This document shows positions 31,187-38,953 of a DNA stretch of 64,000 nt, piece by piece. Within the stretch, counting starts at the first letter, position 1. The number at the start of each line of letters is the position of its first letter. The translations under genes were made by a program, and so were the position numbers. Under the pieces are notes generated by a model. That model was given only the letters and a program-made list of their open reading frames with translations. It was not told the DNA's origin and ran no database searches. This stretch comes from Chloroflexota bacterium (GTDB lineage: Bacteria > Chloroflexota > Limnocylindria > Limnocylindrales > CSP1-4), in assembly GCA_025935925.1 (NCBI GenBank), contig JAICUI010000009.1, forward strand, positions 1-64,000. Reading direction: 5' to 3'.

Positions 31187-32176
31187 ATGGACGGAGCACC
31201 GAACGGACGGGTGACGAGCAGCGTGCAGCGACCCTCTGACTCGGCCGCCGCGTTCGCTCCCACGGCCGCCGGTCTCGTAGCCTGGGCCGGCGCGTTCCTG
31301 CTGCTTCCGGTACCGCTCGCCGCGCGGATCTTCCTGCTCGCGCCCCTGGTGGTCGTGCCGCGGATCGTCGCGCTCCTCCCCGACCGTGCGTGGTTGGCGA
31401 CACTCGGGGCGTGGCCGCTGCTCGCCGCTGCGCTGCCGCTCATCGCGGCGTTCTCGATCCCGGCTGGCGCCGTCGCGTCGGCGTTCACGGTGCCGTGGCT
31501 CCTGTGTGCCGTGGCCGGAGCCGCGGCAGCGATCCGTCATGGCATCGCTCGATGGCCGACGATCCTCGCGCGGCGCCATCTCGCGGACCTCGGGGTGGAC
31601 GCGGCCCTCGCGTTCTGGGCCGTCGGCGCGGCGTTCACGTTGATCGAGCGCCTGGGGCTCGAGACCGGCTTCCCGCCCGCAATCGTCCTGCTGACCGCGA
31701 CGCACTTCCACTTCGCCGGCCTCGGGCTCCTCGCCATCGCGAGCCTCGTGGCACGGCAGAGGCGGTGGCTGTCGGACTCGGTCGGCGGTCTCATCGTCGG
31801 GATCCCGCTGACGGCCCTCGGGTTCGTGACGACGTCGACGGCGATCGGTGCCCTCGGCGCGTCGATCGTCGGCATCTCCGGAATCGGGGTGGGGGTCGCC
31901 CTGCTCGCGGCCGACGGCCCCGGGCGACGAGCCCTGGAGCGCATCGCGGGTGCCGCCCTTCTCGTCGGGATGCCGATGGCGATCGCGTGGTCACTGTCGA
32001 TCGCGCTCGGCGTGTCGTTCCTCGATCTCGAGACGATGGTCCGAACCCATGGCGCGCTGAACGCGACGGCCGTGCTGCTCGGCGCGATCGCGATGACCCG
32101 GAACCGCGATCGATCGCAGGCCCACGCGGGCGCCGGATCGATACCTGACACCGCCCGGCCGGTTCCCGCGCGATGA
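31187..32176 (+). CDS. YndJ-like integral membrane protein
   Basis: 329 residues with about 9 hydrophobic segments. The pairing of TATHFHFAGLGLLAIASLVARQ in the middle with ETMVRTHGALNATAVLLGAIA at the end is typical of the Bacillus YndJ family, whose function is unknown; conserved His residues in the membrane suggest metal or proton binding. Expression appears tightly controlled by the two matching operators upstream. ATG chosen because it is the first in frame after the promoter; the ribosome binding site (TTGGAGCC) is 8 bases upstream. Confidence 0.75.
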   Translation: MDGAPNGRVTSSVQRPSDSAAAFAPTAAGLVAWAGAFLLLPVPLAARIFLLAPLVVVPRIVALLPDRAWLATLGAWPLLAAALPLIAAFSIPAGAVASAFTVPWLLCAVAGAAAAIRHGIARWPTILARRHLADLGVDAALAFWAVGAAFTLIERLGLETGFPPAIVLLTATHFHFAGLGLLAIASLVARQRRWLSDSVGGLIVGIPLTALGFVTTSTAIGALGASIVGISGIGVGVALLAADGPGRRALERIAGAALLVGMPMAIAWSLSIALGVSFLDLETMVRTHGALNATAVLLGAIAMTRNRDRSQAHAGAGSIPDTARPVPAR

Positions 32177-32183
32177 TCGCCGC

Positions 32184-32645
32184 ATGGACGACGCCCAGCC
32201 CGTCGAGTTCCTGCTCGAGGCCTATCCCCCGGCGATCCGGGAGACGGGTCGCACGCTGCGCGAGCTGATCTTCCGGACCGTGCCCGGGACGGTCGAGACG
32301 ATCCGCCCGGGCTGGCACTGGGTCGCGTACTCGCTCCCCGACGGCAAGCGGGTCCGGAACTTCGCCTGGATCGGCCCCGAGCGGCGGCACATCCACCTCG
32401 GCTTCGAGCACGGGACGCTGCTCGCGGATCCGGATCGACGGCTCCACGGCGCCGAGGAGCGGCTCAGGAAGTTCCGGTACTTCACGTTCGAGCCGTCGAT
32501 CGACGTCGACGAGGCCGTGCTCGCGGATTTCGTGCGCCGTGCGGCCGACGTCGCGACCCTGTCGTCCGCGGCACGTCGCGCGCTGACCCCGGATCCCGAA
32601 CGCCTGCCGGACGTGATCCCCGACGACTGGGTCCGGATCTCCTAG
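32184..32645 (+). CDS. DUF1801 domain protein
   Basis: 153 residues with the YdhG/DUF1801 fold: VEFLLEAYPPAIRETGRTLRELIFRTVPGTVETIRPGWHWVAYSL and RRHIHLGFEHGTLL, then LRKFRYFTFEPSIDVDEAVLADFVRRA. The family resembles frataxin/YjbR-like small proteins and has no proven function. It starts 8 bases after the YndJ gene, so it is probably co-transcribed. Its TAG overlaps the TAG of the convergent transporter gene through a CTAG. Confidence 0.85.
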   Translation: MDDAQPVEFLLEAYPPAIRETGRTLRELIFRTVPGTVETIRPGWHWVAYSLPDGKRVRNFAWIGPERRHIHLGFEHGTLLADPDRRLHGAEERLRKFRYFTFEPSIDVDEAVLADFVRRAADVATLSSAARRALTPDPERLPDVIPDDWVRIS

Positions 32646-33556
32646 TCGCTCGCCGCGCGCCGCGCGCCGACGACGCACAGCACGACGACGGCACACGCCG
32701 CGACCATCGCCGGCGCGACAGGTTCGCCGAGGAGCGCGGCCGCGAGGAACAGCCCCATGAACGGCTGGAGCAGCTGCAGCTGACCGACGCCGGCGATGCC
32801 GCCGAGCGCGAGGCCCCGATACCAGAACACGAACCCGATGAACATGCTGAACACCGAGACGTAGGCGAGGCCCAGCCAGGCGCCCGCGGTCACGCCGGCC
32901 GGCGACGCCGGCGCAGACGCGACCGCGGCGACGAGCATGAGCGGCAGCGCGAGCACGAGCGCCCACGAGATGACCTGCCAGCCGCCGATCCGGCGCGAGA
33001 GCGTCGCGCCCTCGGCGTACCCGAGCCCGCCGAGCGCGATCGCCCCGAGCATCAGCAGATCGCCCTCGACATCACCGCCGCCGCTCGTGAGCAGCGCGAA
33101 CCCGGCGACCGTCGCGGCGCCGATCACCGACCACACCCAGAACTGGAGACGCGGGCGCTCGTCGGCTCGGAGCACCCCGAAGACCGCCGTCGCCAGGGGC
33201 AGCAGGCCGATGAACACGATCGAGTGCGCGGCCGTGATGTGCTGGAGCGCGATCGCGCTCAGCATCGGGAAGCCGAGCACCACGCCGATCGAGACGATCA
33301 CGAGCGACCGGAGCTCGGCACGGGTCGGCCGCGCCTCGCGCGCGATCGCGAGGCAGGCGAGCGCGATGGCGGCCGCGATGCTCGCGCGAGCGGTGGTGAC
33401 GAACAGCGGCGACAGGCTCGCGACCGCCACCCGGGTCGCGGGCAGCGTCCCGCTGAAGATCACGACCCCGATGAGGCCGCTCAGCCAGCCCTCGGTGGCG
33501 CGGTCCGCCGACCTCGCAACGGGCAGCTCGACGGACGACGCGTCGCCGGATCCCAC
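32642..33556 (-). CDS. EamA/DMT family transporter
   Basis: 304 residues with ten membrane helices in two EamA repeats (GVVIFSGTLPATRVAVASLSPLFVTTARASIAAAIAL at the start; GGIAGVGQLQLLQPFMGLFLAAALLGEP near the end). Drug/metabolite transporters of this family export amino acids or other small metabolites. The GTG is preceded by a GAGCGGGGGG stretch and begins 20 bases after the trans-sulfuration enzyme, so export of a sulfur amino acid or related metabolite is a reasonable guess but not shown. Confidence 0.88.
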   Translation of the reverse strand: MGSGDASSVELPVARSADRATEGWLSGLIGVVIFSGTLPATRVAVASLSPLFVTTARASIAAAIALACLAIAREARPTRAELRSLVIVSIGVVLGFPMLSAIALQHITAAHSIVFIGLLPLATAVFGVLRADERPRLQFWVWSVIGAATVAGFALLTSGGGDVEGDLLMLGAIALGGLGYAEGATLSRRIGGWQVISWALVLALPLMLVAAVASAPASPAGVTAGAWLGLAYVSVFSMFIGFVFWYRGLALGGIAGVGQLQLLQPFMGLFLAAALLGEPVAPAMVAACAVVVLCVVGARRAASD

Positions 33557-33576
33557 GCCGGCCCCCCGCTCCGTGC

Positions 33577-34728
33577 TCAGGACGGAACGGCGCGGAGCGC
33601 CACGTCGAGATCCGCCCACAGGTCGTCGACGTGCTCGAGCCCGATCGACGCGCGGCACAGCGTGGGCCCGACGACGGCGGCGTCGCCCGGGTACCGCGCA
33701 CGCCGTTCGATGAGCGACTCGACCCCGCCGAGGCTCGTGGCGTGCGCGAACAGCCGCAGGCGACCCAGGAACGCCTCGGTCTCCTCGACGCTGCCCGCGA
33801 CCTCGAACGAGACCATCGAGCCGCACCCGCGCGGAAGCACGCGCACTGCCGTCGCGTGCTGCGAGTCGCCCGGCAGTCCCGGATAGTGCACGGCCGAAAC
33901 GCCGGGATGCGCAGCGAGGCGTCGCGCAAGCTCCCCGGCGGTCGCCTCCGCTCGATCCAGCCGGACCCCGAGCGTGCGCAGCCCGCGGAGCGCGAGGAAC
34001 GCCTCGAGGGCACCGGGCATCGCGCCGTGGTCGTGGCGGAAGGCGGCCATCGCACCCGCGTGCACGCCGTCGCGGCAGGCGACCGCGCCGAGCAGCAGGT
34101 CCGAGTGCCCGCCGATGAGCTTCGTGGCGGAATGGAGCACGACGTCGGCGCCGAGGTCGAGCGGCCGCTGGCGGAGCGGCGTCGCGAACGTCGCATCGAC
34201 GACGGTCAAGGCGCCGCGCGCGCGTGCCCCCGCGGCGATCGCCGGCGCGTCGGCCACGACGAGGAGCGGGTTGGCGATCGACTCGACCCAGACCATGTCG
34301 GCCCCGTCCGCGGCGGCGAGGACCGCAGCCGTGTCGTCCGCCGCCGCCGTCCTCACGCGAAGCCGTCCCGCGGCCTCGAGCCGCGCGAAGATCGCCTTGA
34401 CGCCGTGGTACGTCACCGTCGAGAGCACGACCGTCCCGCCTGCCGGCACGAGGTCGGCGATCGCGGTCGCCGCCGCGAGGCCCGACGCGAACGTGACCGT
34501 CCGTCCGCCGTCCAGCGCGCCGAGCGCCGCTTCGAGGGCCGCGGTCGAAGCGCTGCCGTCGCGCGCGTACTCGATCGTCGCGTCCTGGACGTAGGTCGAG
34601 CTCAGGCTCAGCGGCTCGTTCATCGGGGCGCCGGGACTCCGGCGAGGCCGGCCCGCCTGCACGGCGAACGTCTCGGCGGACCAGGCCGGGTCGAGCGCCA
34701 GGAGCGTCTCCTCGGGCGACTCGGGCAA
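33577..34728 (-). CDS. PLP-dependent trans-sulfuration family enzyme (cystathionine gamma-synthase/lyase type)
   Basis: 383 residues of the Cys/Met metabolism family. FASGLAAATAI binds the PLP phosphate, and the Schiff-base lysine is Lys203 in LHSATKLIGGHSD. The usual YSRxxNPT signature reads YARDGSAST, and the C-terminal LGGVESLIERRARYP block is conserved, so the enzyme is probably active on a cystathionine- or homocysteine-like substrate. The TTG start is chosen because GGAGTGGAGC directly precedes it; a GTG 25 codons earlier adds unconserved Arg-rich sequence. Followed by an EamA transporter. Confidence 0.85.
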   Translation of the reverse strand: MPESPEETLLALDPAWSAETFAVQAGRPRRSPGAPMNEPLSLSSTYVQDATIEYARDGSASTAALEAALGALDGGRTVTFASGLAAATAIADLVPAGGTVVLSTVTYHGVKAIFARLEAAGRLRVRTAAADDTAAVLAAADGADMVWVESIANPLLVVADAPAIAAGARARGALTVVDATFATPLRQRPLDLGADVVLHSATKLIGGHSDLLLGAVACRDGVHAGAMAAFRHDHGAMPGALEAFLALRGLRTLGVRLDRAEATAGELARRLAAHPGVSAVHYPGLPGDSQHATAVRVLPRGCGSMVSFEVAGSVEETEAFLGRLRLFAHATSLGGVESLIERRARYPGDAAVVGPTLCRASIGLEHVDDLWADLDVALRAVPS

Positions 34729-34900
34729 GCTCCACTCCTCTCGCGCGACGGATCGGCCGCACCATAGTGCCAGCGCCCGACGCGCGGGGCGCGGACGCAC
34801 CACGAGCTGCGCCGACTGGGACTTTGGGCGCGGTTGACGGTGGGTCCTCGTCGCGCATCGTTGATGTCACTTGCGCCACCCTCGGGGGACCACCGCGTTC

Positions 34901-36283
34901 ATGCACCGACCTCGCCAGCGCCTCCATCGGCTTGCCGTCGCCGCGGCCCTGCTCGTCCTGGCCGTCGGGTCGGTGGGCTCGGCGCAGCCCGTCGCGGCGT
35001 GGTCCAACAACGCCGACGACTACGGGACGCACGACTGGATCCTGGACCAGGCGCTGCGCGTGATGGGCGGCGCACCGGCGTGGATGAACGTCCGGGTCGC
35101 CCTCGAGGCGACCGACGACCCCGACACGATCGAGCGCGTCCAGGACGCGCGCCTCGTCATGTACCACGTCTACCGTGAGAAGGGCCGTCGCGGCGGAGCG
35201 CCCGACGCCGTGCTCATGCGCTACGCGCAGGCGATCGATGCCGTCGCGGAAGGCGACCGGCTGGCCGGCGAGGGCGACGCGACCGGCGCGCGGGCGTCGT
35301 ACGACGAGGCGAGCCGGCTCGTCGGGCTGCTCGCCCACTACGAGGGCGACCTTGCGCAACCCTTCCACACGGCGTACGCGGCGCTCGACTACGAGCAGCT
35401 CCACGAGAGCTACGAGCACATCGTCGGGCCCCTCACGCGTTCGGCGACCGACATGCCGTCGTGGCAGACCCCCGCGCACCCGATCACGCCGTCGACGGAC
35501 GTCCGCCGGACGGCGATCCGGACGGCGGCCTACTCGCGCGGGTTCTTCACGGACCTCAAGAACCACCTCGCGGCGCACCCGGGGACGCTCGATGCGCGGG
35601 CGAAGGAGATCACCGGCCTCGTGCTGCGGCGGGTCGCGGACGACCTCGCGACGATCATCGCCGCGATCGGGACGAAGGGCGGCTACGGCCCCGACGTCCG
35701 TGTCTCGATGTCGATGCGCGACCACTACATCGCGGCGGGCCGCGGGGAGTACATCTCGATCCACGCGACCGATCCTGCGGGCCACCCGCTGGAGGGCGTC
35801 GAGTTCTTCGCCGACGTGCCGAAGGCCGGCGGCGGCACGGACCGCGTCGCGTGGGCGACGGACGCCAGCGGCGACGCCCATTTCTACTTCGTGGTCGGCG
35901 CGTTCCCGAGGAGCACCAGGATCAACGTCCCGGTGGTCGCGACGGAGGGCACGACGGTCATCAGCCGGCCGCAGTGGTTCATGGTGACCCCGGTGCTCGG
36001 GACGTTCAAGGTGAGCGCCACGCCGACGAAGGCCGTCGTCGGGCAGGTCGTGCAGGCGCGCGCCGTCGCCAGGGACCGGTCCGGGCGCGGCGTGCGGAAC
36101 CTGGCGGTCACGTTCTCGTGGAACGACGGCACCACGATCGTGAAGACCAGCGCGACGACCAACAAGGACGGCGTCGCCGTTTCGTCCCGCACGATCTCGA
36201 AGGCCGGCTCGGTGACGGTGACCGCGAGGACGCGGTCGGGCTCGACGGGCTACACCAAGGCGGCGTCGTTCGCGGTTCACTGA
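34901..36283 (+). CDS. Secreted zinc-dependent phospholipase C/P1 nuclease-fold protein with Ig-like tail
   Basis: 460 residues. A signal peptide (helix about 9-27) should be cleaved at VAA-WSNN so that Trp34 becomes the N-terminal residue, as in Bacillus phospholipase C and nuclease P1, where this Trp binds zinc. Further ligands fit: His44 in DYGTHDW, His146 and Asp150 in HYEGDLAQPFH, His156, and His168 in LHESYEHIV. From about residue 265 come two Ig-like domains (VRVSMSMRDHYIAAGRGEYISI; GTFKVSATPTKAVVGQ) resembling bacterial surface adhesin repeats. Substrate may be phospholipid or nucleic acid. Starts further upstream are non-ATG and would lengthen the signal peptide. Confidence 0.8.
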   Translation: MHRPRQRLHRLAVAAALLVLAVGSVGSAQPVAAWSNNADDYGTHDWILDQALRVMGGAPAWMNVRVALEATDDPDTIERVQDARLVMYHVYREKGRRGGAPDAVLMRYAQAIDAVAEGDRLAGEGDATGARASYDEASRLVGLLAHYEGDLAQPFHTAYAALDYEQLHESYEHIVGPLTRSATDMPSWQTPAHPITPSTDVRRTAIRTAAYSRGFFTDLKNHLAAHPGTLDARAKEITGLVLRRVADDLATIIAAIGTKGGYGPDVRVSMSMRDHYIAAGRGEYISIHATDPAGHPLEGVEFFADVPKAGGGTDRVAWATDASGDAHFYFVVGAFPRSTRINVPVVATEGTTVISRPQWFMVTPVLGTFKVSATPTKAVVGQVVQARAVARDRSGRGVRNLAVTFSWNDGTTIVKTSATTNKDGVAVSSRTISKAGSVTVTARTRSGSTGYTKAASFAVH

Positions 36284-36309
36284 TCGGGGCCGACGCTCGA
36301 GGGAGCCGC

Positions 36310-36315
36310 TACCCT
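36310..36315 (+). promoter_or_regulatory. -10 box for leaderless M14 gene
   Basis: TACCCT ending 7 bases before the ATG at 36323, which leaves no room for a ribosome binding site. Confidence 0.45.
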
Positions 36316-36322
36316 CGAGCGC

Positions 36323-37279
36323 ATGACGCCCGCCATCACGATCGGGCCGCTCGCCGCGGAGCCGGGCACGCGCGTCACCGGTCTCGTGCCGGTCGACGTC
36401 GGCACGACCACGCTGCACGTCCCGGTCGCGATCGTCCATGGCCGCCGCCCCGGGCCACGCGTCGCGGTGACGGCCGGGATCCACGGTGCCGAGTACGTCT
36501 CGATCGCGGCGCTGCGGGAGGTCGTCCTCGGGCTCGATCCGGCGCAGGTCACCGGGTCGGTCGTCGCCGTGCTGACCGCGAGCCCTGCGGCGTTCGCCGC
36601 CCGCTCCATCTACGTCAACCCGCTCGACGGGCTGAATCTCAACCGCCAGTTCCCGGGCGATCCAGACGGCGCCCCGACCCGGCGTCTCGCCCACTGGCTC
36701 ACGAACGAGGTGATCGCGGGCGCCGACGCCTACGTCGACATGCATTGCGGGGACATGAACGAGGCGCTCGTGTCATTCACCGGGATCGAGGACACCGGCA
36801 ACCCGACCGTCGATGCGCGGAGCCGCGAGCTCGCCGAGGCGTACGGCCTGCGGTACCTGCTGATCGGGCCGAGCCCGGGGACGACGACGACGGCTGCCGC
36901 GGCGCTCGGGATCCCGGCCGTGCTCGCCGAGGTCGGCGGCCAGGGCCGCTGGCCGCGCGACGACGTCACGCTCCACGCGGCCGGCTTCCAGCGGGTCCTC
37001 CGCGCGGCCGGCGTCGTCGCCGATGCGCCCGACGAGCCGGCGCACGCGACACAGGTCCTGCCGACCGAGGCGTGGATGCGCGCGACGACGAGCGGCTACT
37101 GGCACCCGGCAGTCGGCGTCGGCGAGCGCGTCGCCGCGGGGACGGTGGTGGGCGAGATCCAGGACGCCTTCGGCGCCGGGCTCGAGCGCCCGGCCGCGCC
37201 GATGGACGGCGTGGTGATCTTCCTCGTGACCTCGCTCGCGATGAACGCCGGCGATCCCCTGCTGGCGCTCGCCGGCTGA
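36323..37279 (+). CDS. Succinylglutamate desuccinylase/aspartoacylase family zinc deacylase
   Basis: 318 residues of the M14-like AstE/AspA family. Zinc ligands are seen in TAGIHGAEYVS (His54 and Glu57) and DMHCGDMNE (His near 142); NPLDGLNLNRQFPGD is the substrate-binding Asn-Arg block. The C-terminal part (PTEAWMRATTSGYWHPAVGVGERVAAGTVVGEIQDAFG) is the biotinyl-like beta domain of the family. Substrate is an N-acyl amino acid or a peptide-like amide. A TACCCT -10 box (36310-36315) ends 7 bases before the ATG, so the message is probably leaderless. Confidence 0.88.
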   Translation: MTPAITIGPLAAEPGTRVTGLVPVDVGTTTLHVPVAIVHGRRPGPRVAVTAGIHGAEYVSIAALREVVLGLDPAQVTGSVVAVLTASPAAFAARSIYVNPLDGLNLNRQFPGDPDGAPTRRLAHWLTNEVIAGADAYVDMHCGDMNEALVSFTGIEDTGNPTVDARSRELAEAYGLRYLLIGPSPGTTTTAAAALGIPAVLAEVGGQGRWPRDDVTLHAAGFQRVLRAAGVVADAPDEPAHATQVLPTEAWMRATTSGYWHPAVGVGERVAAGTVVGEIQDAFGAGLERPAAPMDGVVIFLVTSLAMNAGDPLLALAG

Positions 37280-37324
37280 GTCGCCGCGGCGTACCCCAGC
37301 GCGCGGGCCTCCGTCAGGCCACCG

Positions 37325-37684
37325 TCACGCGCGCAGCACCTTCTCCAGCGCCTTGCCCTTCGCGAGCTCGTCGACGAGCTTGTCGAGATACCGGATCTGC
37401 TGCATGAGCGGATCCTCGATGGCCTCGACGCGGACGCCGCACACGACGCCCGTGATCAGGGCCGCGTTCGGGTTGATGCGCGCCGCCGCGAAGAACTCGG
37501 CGAACGTCGTGTCCGTCGCGAGCTGCCGCTGCAGCTCCACGTCGTCGTACCCGGTCAGCCACGTGATCACCGCGTCGAGCTCGGCTTGCGTGCGGCCCTT
37601 CCGCTCGAGCTTCGCGAGGTACAGCGGATAGACCGACCCGACGGTCGTCGTGAAGATCCGGTGCCCGGTGCTCGTGGCCGTCAT
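37325..37684 (-). CDS. DUF2200 domain protein
   Basis: 119 residues that match DUF2200 nearly end to end: [84 protein letters not shown]. The family is small, conserved and uncharacterised. The ATG overlaps the stop of the VOC protein gene by 4 bases (ATGA) and gives the family N-terminus, so it is the second gene of a two-gene operon. Confidence 0.9.
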   Translation of the reverse strand: MTATSTGHRIFTTTVGSVYPLYLAKLERKGRTQAELDAVITWLTGYDDVELQRQLATDTTFAEFFAAARINPNAALITGVVCGVRVEAIEDPLMQQIRYLDKLVDELAKGKALEKVLRA

Positions 37685-38046
37685 CCCACGATCACCGCGA
37701 ACCACTTGCCCTCGGGGTCCGCGAACGCGAAGCTCGGCGTCCCGCCGTGGTCGGCGATCTCGCTGACCTGCACGCCACGCCCGGCGAGGTCCGCATGCGC
37801 CGTCTCCAGGTCATCGACCCGGAGCGCGATCGACGGCGTGGCGAGATCGAGGTTGTCGGGGTTGTCGCGCATCAGCTCGAGCGGCACGAGCTCGAAGGCG
37901 AACGTGTCGTCCGCGAAGCCGACCTGCACGATCGTGGAGGCGCCGGCCGCGGTACGCCGCTTCTCGACCATGCCCACCTGGTCGACCCAGAACCGCCGGC
38001 ACGCCTCCGCGTCGGTGACGTAGAGGACGACGTAGCCCACCTTCAT
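37681..38046 (-). CDS. VOC family (glyoxalase/bleomycin-resistance fold) protein
   Basis: 121 residues with one pair of beta-alpha-beta-beta-beta modules: [26 protein letters not shown] and [23 protein letters not shown], ending [16 protein letters not shown]. This is the common VOC domain; catalytic activity and substrate are not predictable. The ATG has GGGAG 7 bases upstream. It is divergent from an MBL-fold gene and precedes DUF2200. Confidence 0.85.
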   Translation of the reverse strand: MKVGYVVLYVTDAEACRRFWVDQVGMVEKRRTAAGASTIVQVGFADDTFAFELVPLELMRDNPDNLDLATPSIALRVDDLETAHADLAGRGVQVSEIADHGGTPSFAFADPEGKWFAVIVG

Positions 38047-38158
38047 GCTCGGCTCCCGATCGCTGTCGGTCACGTCGTCCGGACCCCTCGGCCGGCCGCT
38101 CGATGACACGTACTACCGTAGCCCCACGCGGTCCGATCCACGAGGCGGAAGGAGTCCG

Positions 38159-38953
38159 ATGCTGCGGCAGGTCGCCGAGGGCGTGCTGGTCCACGAGAGC
38201 GAGTTCCTCCAGAGCAATGCCGTGGTCCTGCTCGGGCCGGCCGGGGTGCTGGTCATCGATCCCGGTGTGCGGGAGCCGGAAGTCGTCGCCCTCGCCGATG
38301 CCCTCCTCGAGCTCGGCCACCCGGTGGTCGCCGGCTTCTCGACCCACCCACACTGGGACCACGTGCTGTGGCACGAGCGGCTGGGCGCCGCGCCGCGCTA
38401 CGGGACGGCCGGCGCCGCGGAGGCGATGGCCGCGCTGCTGTCGGACGCCGGCTGGACCGACCGGCTCGCGCGGGTGGTGCCGCCCGACGTCCTCCGCGAG
38501 CTGCCGCTCGACGGCTTCGGCCGCATCACGGGGCTGTCGCCGGGTGCCACGGAGGTGCCGTGGGACGGCCCGCGCGTCCGGGTGATCGAGCATCGGGGTC
38601 ACGCGCAGGGCCACGCCGCCCTCCTCGTCGAGGAGCCGCGCGTGCTCATCGCCGGGGACATGCTGTCGGACACCCTGATCCCGATCCTCGACGCCGGCGC
38701 GGCCGACTCGATCGCGGACTCCCTGGCCGCGCTCGGCCGGCTCGAGGCCGCGGCGGACGATGCGGACGTGGTCGTCCCCGGCCACGGGTCCGTCGGCGAT
38801 CGCGATGAGGTCCGGGCACGGATCGACCGCGACCGGGCGTACCTGCTCGCGCTTCGCGAGGGCCGCGGCGATGACGACCCGCGGCTGGCCCCGTCCGCGG
38901 TGCACGGCGCGTGGCTCCCCGGCGTGCACGCACGCCAGGTCCCGGATCGCTAG
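38159..38953 (+). CDS. MBL-fold metallo-hydrolase
   Basis: 264 residues with the binuclear zinc motif THPHWDHV (HxHxDH) near 61-68, HRGHAQGHA near 145 and GDMLSDTLIP near 165, then PGHGSVGD near 208. The fold covers hydrolases acting on thioesters, lactones or sulfatase-type substrates; no specific activity is clear. ATG has GGAAGGAG six bases upstream, a strong site. The stop overlaps the convergent VanW gene through a CTAG. Confidence 0.88.
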   Translation: MLRQVAEGVLVHESEFLQSNAVVLLGPAGVLVIDPGVREPEVVALADALLELGHPVVAGFSTHPHWDHVLWHERLGAAPRYGTAGAAEAMAALLSDAGWTDRLARVVPPDVLRELPLDGFGRITGLSPGATEVPWDGPRVRVIEHRGHAQGHAALLVEEPRVLIAGDMLSDTLIPILDAGAADSIADSLAALGRLEAAADDADVVVPGHGSVGDRDEVRARIDRDRAYLLALREGRGDDDPRLAPSAVHGAWLPGVHARQVPDR

